From positions 1 through 64,000 of the forward strand of contig UZAE01012058.1 of assembly GCA_900617975.1 (NCBI GenBank): a DNA stretch of 64,000 bases, written 5' to 3'. A program made the translations under genes and the position numbers. This document shows positions 26,501-38,500 of this stretch, piece by piece. Each line of letters starts with the position of its first letter. Within the stretch, counting starts at the first letter, position 1. The notes under the pieces are model-generated. The model did no database searches. It was not told the DNA's origin and saw only the letters and a program-made list of their open reading frames with translations. This DNA is from Rodentolepis nana (taxonomy: Eukaryota; Platyhelminthes; Cestoda; Cyclophyllidea; Hymenolepididae).

Positions 26501-29500
26501 TTGACATCACCATTCAAGTGCTTCTGTGCGGGCAAGGCTGCCAGAACGCTAAGGTACGAAGCTGCATCCACAACTAAACGCTTATCAGTTAAAATCTCCC
26601 TCAAAACTAGATAGGTATTGTAGAATCGCGTTGCAATCAGATAGCAGTCAATAAGAAAGAGCGTTAGACGAATTTGGCCTAAACTTAGAGGCGATAAATG
26701 GAGATCGAATAATTTTCCTGCTGATTTTCTGTCCACAGAAGGTTTAGAATTTGGATAAGCACTTTGCGGAGATTTTAAATCCAACTGATTTTGGCGACTG
26801 ACTATTTCTAGGTCGTCCACATTGGTGAATGAACGAAGAACACGAGGTTTGAAAACATCTTGGTTGACATTGTATCCCTGGTCAGAGTTGCTTTGTGTAG
26901 AAGTCTCAAGTTCTTTATAAACGCTGATTAGGAACATGGGCTGAATGGTTTTAGAAGGATCTCTCGAGAGAACTAAATCCTCTAGCCTACAAAAGAAATA
27001 CATCAAAAGTATGTATGAACCTCTCTTTCAATACCATTATGCAAACTTTATAAAAGACCTATCTTTAAAATTAACCGCCCATGGCATGGGAAGTTTGAAT
27101 GATTCAAAAGTTAATTTCATAGGCAAAACCGACTCAGTAAACAGATTCTCATCTATAAATTCCCGTTTTGTCCAAAAGGTGTGTCAGTAATGTACTCTCT
27201 ATTCCACGGCTGGATGTACGAGCGCGTTTCTGCATCGTCTTTGCATGAAACACTCAATTATACCTTTTCAAACGCGCTAAAACTAAGACAAACAGGCAAC
27301 CAAAAGGATAATTTCTCGTATTAGGAGTAATAGTAAGAGATGGAGCATTTTACAAACGGATATGGGAATTCAGTTTGTGCCCAGACATGGTGAAGGAAAG
27401 AAAGACTCGACAACTATTTTTTTCCTCTTAGCAGACAAATTGCCCAAAAACTTATTTATAAACAATAAAGTTCATTTTCTTTTTGCCTAAAAGACAAAAA
27501 GTTCCAGCCCCAAATCAGACGCCGAACACGTGAGACATTGCATGCTACTTTTCTTTCACCAGGGCTTAAACACCTGCAAGCGCTTAAAATCCTGTAGTGT
27601 TAATTTTGGTTTGAAAAATTTAAATCAGACAATAGGAATTCAGACGATACCATCTATACACCGTGATGATGGCTTATCCGATTTTTTTGGTTGAATAAGC
27701 TCCTCTATTAGATATTAAAAGATTATTACGGGAACTCAGGGGTATGCGATAGACTTACTTCCACGTGGTGCGCCTTGGACAAAAAGTCTAGTAACTGGCA
27801 GTTGACTTCTGACTTCAAACTACCATGAACCCACTGTATGCCATATTTGACCCCTTCCACAGTACTCACCTCATCTTTCATCTACCTTTGTGTCTGTCTC
27901 TTTTACATCTTTGAAACACTCTTCTGTTTCACTCCCCCTCTCAATTTTTTTTCAATCTGATGTTCCTTCCCCTCTGTGAAGCCTGAAGTCAACTAAAGGG
28001 CTAATGATAGCTATCGAAATGCCTGCCATTTTTAATATAAATTACAGAAACTCAGTCTACAGAAAGAAAGTAAAAGAAAATATTCCACTCCACTTGTTCC
28101 TTTAGTTCAATGGAATAACCATCCAGGTTTATAATGAGTGTTACATATTTCATCGACTGAGGTGCTAATTTTGCGAAACAGATAGATAAAATCCAATAAT
28201 AAATCACTAATCAAATTCTTAAACTAATTTAACTTACACTGTAACCATCCCTTTAGTTGAAAACCTCATATTTACCCATTAATATTTCATATGCAATATT
28301 GATATAGCCTGAAAGGCTTCTGGTTAGCAGTGACTAATTCGGAAACTGGAGGAGATGTTAGGTTATGGCTCTAACTGCCCCTCTTAAGTGTCTAGAAGAT
28401 AGAAAGCTGAAATAGCAGAAGACATGCTAATTTGAAGATTAAAGTTCACTAAGACTGAACCACATAACGAGAGCAAATCGATAAAAGAATTATTTATGCC
28501 AAAACAGAGGGAGAAGAAGTTTTGGAATTGAATAAAATAACATCTCATCGAAGGTGGGAAATAAAGTCGCAAAATAAGAACTTATATAATGCTCTAGTAA
28601 CTTTTATACCTGAACCCTAAAACACTTGTTAAGTCAGAAAAAAGAATAATTGCCAAAATGTAGGCTAGCTTATTTTTTCTTACGACAGACAGTACTGCCA
28701 ACTCCCCCTTGTAAGATCTGATAAGAACAATGCTTATGTGATCAATACGCATCATGTTCCAGTGTATTGTTATGCAATGTCAGTAACAATAGCAAGAGTT
28801 CTTGTGAGCTCCAGGAATGAAATATTGCATTTCTGTTATAATATACTCATACATTTACCCCCCCCCCCCCCCCCCCCCTACCCCCATTTGCTTTGTTACT
28901 ATGAAGCGTAATGAACAAAAAGTCAGCATTTGTTTTGAGAGGGCTTAGGTGACGACAGCGGTTAGAATTAACAGACTTGCTCAAACCATCTGAGTATAGC
29001 TAAAGAAAGACAAGTACTCCGAAGAGAGAGAGAGAGAAAGCTTTCACTTTCACATTCTCTATGAAGGAATGCAATTCTTTCGTTTTTTGAGTGCCCTGGA
29101 AGTTTTATTACAAACAGATGACTTAATTTAATATAAACAAATTGACTCCTATATATACCAATTACTTAGCTGGAGCAATGATTAGCAATATTCGAATGAA
29201 CTCATCTATTAAAACATAAGTGAAATAAAACCAGCTTTCGAAAGCGTAAATGATGTGGTCTAGACGTTTATGTTGATATTCATGCCCCAGCTTATCTCCA
29301 TCCCATCTAGGTGAAGGTAGCTAGTAAATTGACTGAATGTTATTCATTGTTTATCTTCATAAGCTCCCATTTTTAAATAGTTGTAAATGTCAAATAGGGC
29401 AGCACACAACATATTTTAACTTCTACAATTACCTCGACAAACTTTCAAGTGTTCTAGCCATAAGCTTATTATGTAGTTTGTTACTTACTCAATCCATATG

Positions 29501-32500
29501 TATTTCATCCACTTAAAATGTCTATTCAAATTTACTGAAGTTGCTTTCAAGTGAGCTGTGACATCGTAGAATGGGTTGAAATGGATTCACCAGGTTACTT
29601 ACAATGTCGCATATTACCATTTATTCTAATTACTTACGCAAGATTTCTACTTTGCGGATTGTTAATTTTATTTATGAAAGGGAATTGTAAGGATGGTTTC
29701 GATAGTCTAAGTTTGAATGGTCAATCAACGTTTCTCTTACTGATGCAATGCTGACATCATCATCATAATCTCTTGGAATATCATTCATGAGAGAGAGGAC
29801 TAATTCATCTTAAAGGAATTTAGGAGAGCAACAATAAACAACGAGATGATTATCGATAAGTTAAGCTGTCCAAAGAGCATGGAAAATTCTCAAATTCCAA
29901 AGGCAAAGTTCCTTCCTTTATCTCCTTATCTGTAGCCTCAAATATAGGCGTCGGCATTCCAAATTTGTAAAAAAAGATTATAAGTTACATCATCGACATA
30001 TAGAAAATCTAACTTTTTTAATGAAATAGATCGATAAACGGATTTTAATAATCAAAGGGATGCTTATATAAGAACTCACCTCAGTCCACTCAAAACCTTT
30101 AAGCCAAGTGGGAGATGGCTTGAGAAATGACTATTTTCCACCTTCTATGAGTCGGCATTTTAGGTGTCAGCATTCTATAAGTTCATTTAGGTAATATTTT
30201 CTCGAATGGATTCAAACGAATGCTGAACGTATTCAATTAGAGCAAAAACTTCCGAATTTTTTTATATTATTATAAGCCTGGCTTCGCAGATATACATATA
30301 TATGCGCAGTTGGATTAATCTAATAAATTCGGCCAAATGGCGGTAACTACGCATGGGTTGACTCAAATTTTAATCTAACCGAGAAGATCGTACAATTTCA
30401 GAAAAATCTCTTTCTTTGACAAAAAAGAGCATACATTAAAGAGCAAAATTTAGTCCTAGAAAGAAGCCAAGACTATCATATATATGACTTTCATTTGAAA
30501 AAGTTGTTTATGGTACTAAGTTAGATATTTTCAGAAAATTCAAGCCATTTTGGCTAGAAAATCCAACTTTTCAAGAGCTCTAAAAACTAGTTATAAAGAC
30601 TTCATATTTTTTGGTCTCAGCGTCCCTTGTAGTATAAGTTTAAAGACATTTTGAATAAATAATTAGACCATTTCGTAGTCTTTTGAGCATTCTATTTCAA
30701 ATTGCCAATTAGGTTTTCAACGAGAGGCTTTTTACAGGACTTTAAACTATTAAATTATTAAAGCGATAGTACTGAATAATTCTACCAAGGCTCATTTGAA
30801 TTAAAACCGACATCATGAGTCTTACAACCCAAAACATTTAAAGCATTTCCTACAGTTGTCCTTGGGGGTGTTAGAAGAGATAGATGAAGTGAGGAGGGAG
30901 GACGATTCCTTCAAATAGTTGATAAATCCCGGAAATAGCAAAACAACAACTCAATCAGCAAACCATGAGACAAATTAGAGTATGTAAAATTCGAGATATT
31001 AGAACACACTGTATTGAACTTCATTCATTTTGTTTAAAACGAACACCATTGAGCATGAAAAACTACTTCCAAGTTGATAGAGTTTAATCTAGGCTTGCAA
31101 AAGATTCAGTCATGCGATTTCCTGAAATGGTTGCCTTATTTTAATGGGCAACCTCAATTTTGCCATTAAAGAGAAGGTTTTAATAGATACTGATGAAGAT
31201 GGAATCTTGCAGCTCTTAAATGGCTAATACTAGTTTCTAGTACTAATTAACAATCGACTTTGGCTTCCATTATTCGACAAAGGTGCTGAGAATTTATTTC
31301 ATTGGCTGTTCTTTTATTTTATAAGCTTAACATATTTTTTTTCAAAAATAACGTAAAGGGAATTGGATAGATTTTGTTGAGTTACTAGTTAAGGCAGAAG
31401 TTTGGTTAGGAAAGAAGACATTAATGAAGTGTGAAAGGTGCAGTCAATGCTAACTAGACCTAACAGATAATTCTCAAGAGAGCAAAAGGCAAAGAACCAC
31501 GGTTAATGGGATATCAAGCACCGACCTTTCCTCAAAATACGCAAAATTGAGCATATAATACCCAAAATCGCTAGAATAAGGTGATTTGTCAGTGCAACTA
31601 CTAATGCTTGTGCTATTTCTGGCATTCGTCTTCCTTTTGGTCTTTCATATGGTACTTGAACACAGATTATGTATATGTAGTATTCATAGACGCTCGAGAG
31701 GAAGATACATTTGAGAATAGCGAGAATTTTAATCGAATCACGCCTTCCATTTCACGAAAATACCTCTTTTCACCTAATGATAGACTTTGTCAATTTCTCA
31801 GATGATCATATTCATGTTAGCTTCTTCAATGTCAGCTCTGGTACCTCCAGTTGTTATAATTTGTGAAAACCTCATTGATAACTTTGGTCAGTTTACTTTG
31901 AATAAATTGCTGGCTTCACGTGCTCTCGTATTATGTTACTGATTGTTAATAATGAAGGAAATTAATTTTTCCAGAGTTCTGTGTTAACCCCTTAACACTC
32001 GAATTACTTTTGAAAACAGTACCCAGTCGCACCCTCACAATAGACTGATGCCGAATACATGATGAGATTTGGTCTTATCAGGCGAAGGCCTTTTAGACGC
32101 ATCGAACATATTTCATACGGCAATAGCACCTTCTGTTACGAGTCTAGCACCAATGGAGCTTATTTTGAAAGTGAACTGTATTGTTCTCAGAGTATTAAAG
32201 GGTTAATCGAGATATTATTGAATAAACTTGCAAGGAGATAGTGAGATATATTACCGTTCCCCTTCATTAAAGAGTAATGTTACTGATAATCTTAAACCTC
32301 AACATGTATTTTCTTTTAATATTAGCAATAAATTAATAAATCACTATTCGATGTCTCAGAAAATAGCGCAATTTTGTAACTGTCAGATCTGAATGCTACT
32401 TCTTAAGACAATAAGTAGCATTTGCGCACGAAAGCAGCCACAGATAATTTAAAGGTGCACAACCACTTAGGTGACTGAGGTAAGATGTAAGTAAATCGAA

Positions 32501-35500
32501 TTTGAGGTTATGGGTTCGATGCCCATTGGCACAAGGCAAACGGAATTCTGCATGATTCAGCCTGACTCCAGAACATATAAGAGGTTAAGATAAGCAAACT
32601 TAATTAAGAGATAATTTGGCTTTCAATAATGTTGTAACCTTTTTTCCTTGCTATTCTTACCAAGGTCTAGAAGAAACGGAGTAATGGACAGTTTAGTGAT
32701 AGTTTTATTTAATAATTTTTAATTTTATAAAGAGCACTGTGTTTCACCTTACTAACCCCAACGACCAAAACTTTCTATTGCTTAGTTATATAATTTGAAA
32801 AGGAAAATATAATTATTCTAAAATAATCTTATATTAAAACTTCCTTTATATTTATATATTTTATTTACCTGCCTATCTTCAATCCAATGGGAAAGATGCT
32901 GAAATTTTGACAAAAGTGTCAGCCTTTAATCAATACATTCAAACGATAATGCTGGCGGAATTCAAAGTGGAAATTCTCTTCAATTTTTTTTATTGGCAAA
33001 CGCTAATGACATCTGAATCTTCACAAGGAGACCCTAAATGACAAGTCTGTTCTCTTTCCTTGTTCTGCTTGCTACCAGAATACAAGAATAGCATGCACCC
33101 AGCAAAAGTATGACATTGCTTCCGTATCAAATTAACCAACCAATCGCTAAATTCTTATCAAGTTAGAAATTGCTGTTTGGTGTACTAGAATATTTTATAA
33201 GAAGATGGGAATTTGAAGAACTGTTTTACAATATCTTGAAAAGGTTTATTTAACGCACAATTTATAGCCTGAAATGTCTAAAGTAAAAATTGGTCATATA
33301 ATCGCTTTACTCAAATTTTCACTCTACCAAATGAAAGATGAAAATAAAAGCCAAAATAAAGCACCACAATCGCCATCGTATCGATCAATTGGTTATTAAT
33401 ATACGGCGAATACGTCAACAGATAAATATAAAGGTATTTTTAGATAACACGAATTGACAAAAATGCGAATGCTTTAACCTGCAAATGATTTTCATGCCAG
33501 ACTCTTCTCTGGCCTGTTGTACTTGTTTAGAAGGATACCAAAATGACCCTTTGGGCGCTCTTTGGCTAGAGAGACGATGTTTCCATGCACATTTTCCCAA
33601 TTTTGGTACTGCCAACAAAATGACTTTTCAAGCATACGCTCATTTGTTATTTGATATGACGTTTGTTAAAACGCCTTTAAAGTCTGATATCAAGTCGTTT
33701 CCCAAGACATTATATTAATTAGCTATAGTATCAGTGACCGTAACACCTCTACGTGACCTTATCGCTTTCCTTAATGAGGGTGGTGCGCATGCCACCTTAA
33801 GGTTGTGGTGTGTGTACTTCCATATGTGCGTGTTTAGGAAGTAAACTGATAGTAAGGGGCCACAACCAGCTACTGAATAATCAAAGAGGAGTTTAAATTA
33901 TTCTTGTTTGAAATCTTCATTATTATCTTAGCACTAAAGTGCAGAGGCCCATCCGAGACCTGTGCCTGAAATGACCAATCGAGCTTTTTCCGAGAAATTA
34001 GTAGATAAATGGAAAACTGAGAGCCTGTCTATTTGCAATTTAGGTTTATAGTCTTGTTTTTTTTGTCCCCTTCCTGTCATATGACAATAGCCTAGGAAAA
34101 TTTAGCACACAATACTCTATCCAATTGCATTGCAGACTTTGAAGAATTAGTGCTAGGCGTATTTTAGAGGGCGTATATACTCAAAGTAATAATTCTCTCT
34201 CTCCCCCCCCCCCCCCCCTCCCTGTTTATATCTCCTGGTAAAATCAATCCCACACAACCCCCGGACTACTACCACCGTATGTGTTTATATTCCAACCCAC
34301 CAGATAATAAAATGCAAATAACTCACTGCGAGGTTATCAGCATTGGAATAAAAATGAAGTTTTCGGCCTCCGCTAGTCCGAACTGGCGTGCAAATTCAAT
34401 ATTTGAGATCTTGAGACGCAATTCATTCAAGTATTCCGGTGTAGGAAGAAATTGGGTCTGTCGAGAGTTGATATCCCATGGAATGTGCGAGTTATTCATC
34501 ATCCGCTTAACAAACAGAAGCCACTGAGAAGCGTGGATACGGGAAATAAGATCCGAGAATCTTAAAGCATCGCTCATTGTGGCATTATTAAGCTCAACCA
34601 GTAAGTGTGAGATGTAATCCTGAACAGAATAGTTTAAATCAGCCATCTGTTGAAAGACTAGACTTTCCATTAGTTTGAACATATTATCTTTGGATTTGTG
34701 AGGATTAAGTTCAGCGTCTAGAATTTCTTGAACCGCCCGATCAACTTCTCTGGCAACATCAACAACTTGTCGGATCACTATATCTTGGCATGCGCGGACA
34801 AGTTGAGCGGCTTTGTTTGAATGTTGGAGGAGTATCTTTTCCGTATCCACCTCCCTTCGAGCAGCCTCGCGTTGCGCCAAAGGAAGAAGGGCGTCTCTAT
34901 TTACTCCAGAATTGTTTTCAAAACCTACTGGTGGCCAGAAACTAAATAGAATTGATAACGCAACAGAGAAGGTAAAAATGAATGTATAAAAAACTCGAAA
35001 GCTGATATAAGAGACAAGAATTCCTTTCTTTGCGCAGGAGAAACCTTGTTTCCGGAAATCGGGTTGTTTGAATAATGAAGAGATTGATGTAGTATTCAGG
35101 GGAAAGTAACCTCTCTCTTGGAGCTCTGGTTTCTCCCCAGAAAGTACAGTAAATTTCAAATTTTCTGAATCTTTGAGATGAAGGGTCTTTATGTGGATCC
35201 CATGTATACGATTTCGCTTTTGCCTCTGGATTAGGCAAGTGAGGGTGTGGACAATCATCAGAATAACTGCTATTATGAGAACACCGATAAAGAGAAAGAG
35301 GTAGGGAACTATGATGATTCCTTTTTCGGGGAACATTATAGAGAGAAGCATTGATGAGGTAGTGGGTTTTGTAAGATTAACAAATGCGCCATTTTTTAAA
35401 TCAGACATATCCGCTCCGTCCAACATCATGGTGTCAATATTTCCGCTTGATGCAAACATGAGTAATTGAATATTTTGAGTGCTGAAACAATCTTGAATTG

Positions 35501-38500
35501 TCACCAACACCTTTTTTAGACCCTGCCTTGATCCAGTGTTTGCTAGACGGGTTGACAGATTTGGAAATCTGAGCTGTATTGAGTACTCATACGGGGTTTG
35601 GACAGATATGTCAGTTGATTTTTTGACATGAAGTGGAAATAAGAGTAGATCTTGATGTGCCAAGGGATCGGTCAAAGTCTCATCAAAGGCAACGCGAATG
35701 TTCAAGTATAACGGCGCAACTTCCGTTCTACCTAGGTGGAAAATGAAATATACAATTAAAGTATTTTACTAACTGTTATTCTAAGCCATAATATTAAAAA
35801 GCTCTAATAGTTATGAACTTTTGACATATTTCACAAATTTATTTTTGGTAATGTTTTTAATGGCATAAATATCCATCAAGATTAAAATAATTTATCACCC
35901 AAGTAGGAAAATAATAAATTCGTTTATTAATTGGTCAAATAATAAATATAATTTAATTCAATAATTAAAACAAAGAAATATTAAATGAATTTTTATTAAA
36001 AAGGTGAAATAACACTTCATACCGTTAATATTTAATATCCACCGTTGGTTTGAAAATTGGAAGGACGCATTGGCTGATCTGACTATCGATTTACCATTCG
36101 TTGTTACCTCCTTTGTCTTATTGCAAATCGCGTATTTTAAAATTGACGTCGCCTCTGAATGTGATTAAAAAAAGTGAATAATAATAACAAGTTGCAATAT
36201 GACGATTTTAATATCTGCTTTGCACTGCCTGCTTAAACCCACAGCGTGACTGAGGGGGGGGGAGGGGGAAGCTGGAACAATTCCTATTGGGTAGTCGAAC
36301 TAGCCAATTAGGCAAGCCCACACGTGTCATTCGTCATTTTGATGTTATTTTCGACTTAAAAATTTCTTCCTTGAGCTTTTGCAAACTAATTAGTGTAATT
36401 AAGCAGAAATGAGGTAACACCACTTTTTTAATGTTACCTTAAATACTTTAGGCAGTTCAATTAAAGAGGGAATAGCAATACAACTTACTTTCAAGTTCAA
36501 TTTTGACCTTTAAGCTATTCTCAATATCTTCCTTAATAACATAGGTGAAAGGTTCTAAATTTCCTTTCGTATCATTTATTCGAAGCACGGAAGATATTAC
36601 AGAGCCAAATAGTACTTCGTTCCCTGAGATAATGTTGCTGATATCCATATCACAGCCACTCGATCGCCAATTTGAAGTGCAATGGAGAAACGGTCTTGAA
36701 AATTGAACCGCTTTCATTTGGAGGTCACCTTGACTATTTGTCCCTACAGATTGTTCTTGTTGTATCGGTTCCCTTGATTTTTGGAAAGTTTTTAGGTTGT
36801 ACAATTTTGTATCATATTCTAAAATTAAATTTTACATGATTTGAGATAACTGTAAGAAATTTCTAAAGGAAAAAAGATGACAGCGATGACAATGTATTAA
36901 AATATTCACAAAAAATATTTTTATGCAACTAATGTATCTGTCATTACCACCATTGTCAAGCGAAACGATTCTGATAAAATCTAAATATAGGTACAAAGTA
37001 ACACTAATTTTGGTTATTTTGTATTATGGGCGAAAAATAATGACTGTAAGTACTAGAGCTTATGAAACGAGCAGAAATACTTCCCAATGTCGACCACGTA
37101 CATAAATGAGGAATTAAACACTTATTGAAATGCTTTTAACATTAAATTAAAATAAATCTGAAAAGTCCTACTTATTCAAGTGTTAGTAATGATAAATATC
37201 ACAAAGCCTGTCATTTGAAATAATAAGTGACAAGCAATATCCAAGCATCGTCTCCAAATTTTTATCACAATTGAATAAAAAAACAAATTTGTTTGACTTG
37301 AATAAAAAATTACAGTATAAAGTTGTAAAAACAGAAGGCTAAACATATCAAGGAATAAAGACTTCTCAAAATACGAAACAACTTCCCACTAACCAAATTG
37401 CATGAAGTTAATTGAAGAATATTTAATGATAAAAATAATAATAATTGTGCAACTATAGATTGTAGCTCCATTATTGAGAAAAATGTGTATGGCTTGTTAC
37501 ATTTTTCAGTGCACTTGCTATTTTGTGGGAGCATATAAAATCAATGAAAGGGAATTGAGTAAACGCAATGATATCATGGCCGCATAGCTGCTCAAGGAAA
37601 TGACTCATTCTGAGTGGGAGTAAGCAAATAAAAATGTGGATGTTTTTATAATTAAATTAACATCAAGGAAATTACAATACGTTTCACATTTGGATAAATG
37701 TCCAGAGTACTAATTATTAAACTTGCAAATATGTGCATTCAAAAAGAACAAAAAACGCCAAAGTTTCAAATTTAATGAACGCGCCATTTAATTTGATGCA
37801 CATAGGGCTGAGTTTGATTATTAACAGGGAAAGATAAAGCTGTCAATACTGACTGTGGTGAGCCGTTTTCCTAACTGGTCGATGATTAATGGACGCGGCT
37901 TTTTTTAAGTATTCATGCAGATTCCAATTTGTCAGTATTTGAGTGATGAATTTTCACTAAGTTGCCGCAGCAACAATTATTTATTTATTTCAAATGGCAG
38001 GCTTTTTGATGATTATCATTAGCTCTTTTGCTGACTTCAGGCTTCATGGAGAGGAGGAGAAATATCAAAGTGACGAAAAAGACGAGAGGGGATAGAATAA
38101 TGATTCACACATTTAAAAAAGACAGACAGCTACAAAGACAGAGAATAGGTAAGATAAGTACTGTGGAAGGGGTCGAATATGACATGCAGTCGGGCCATGG
38201 TAGGTTGAAGTCAGAAGTCAACTGCCAGTTTGTAGACTTTTTGCCGTATGAGTATGCGTTGCCCAGGGTGCATCACGTGGAGGTAAGTCTATCGTACATC
38301 TCAGGCCATAGCAACATACGAAGTCAGCTAAAGGGCTTATGAAAACTGTCAAAATGCCTTCCATTTGATATAAATAAATTTTAACGGTGAAATTCAAGTT
38401 TGATTGACAATGTCATGTGTTTTACGATTTTAATGTGATTGAATCCCTTTTGTCGTCAAATGCATAGAGTTTATCGACCTGGCCTTTCAAATTATTCGCA

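Larger units (their letters stand above)
26987..34326 (-). other. Intron 10 (7.3 kb)
   Basis: Contains a ribozyme-SINE copy (27739-28040), poly-C tracts (28858-28878 and 34203-34218), the piggyBac-type MITE (31988-32202), a tRNA-derived SINE-like block (32452-32590) and a hairpin at 33769-33802. The remaining stretches show no coding signal that I trust. Confidence 0.7.

Noticed and set aside
33479..33608. Possible cassette exon between exons 10 and 11 (acceptor TTTTGTTGGCAG, donor CAG|GTTAAA)
   Set aside because: Its length is not a multiple of three, and entering it in the phase set by exon 10 gives a stop within about 15 codons.
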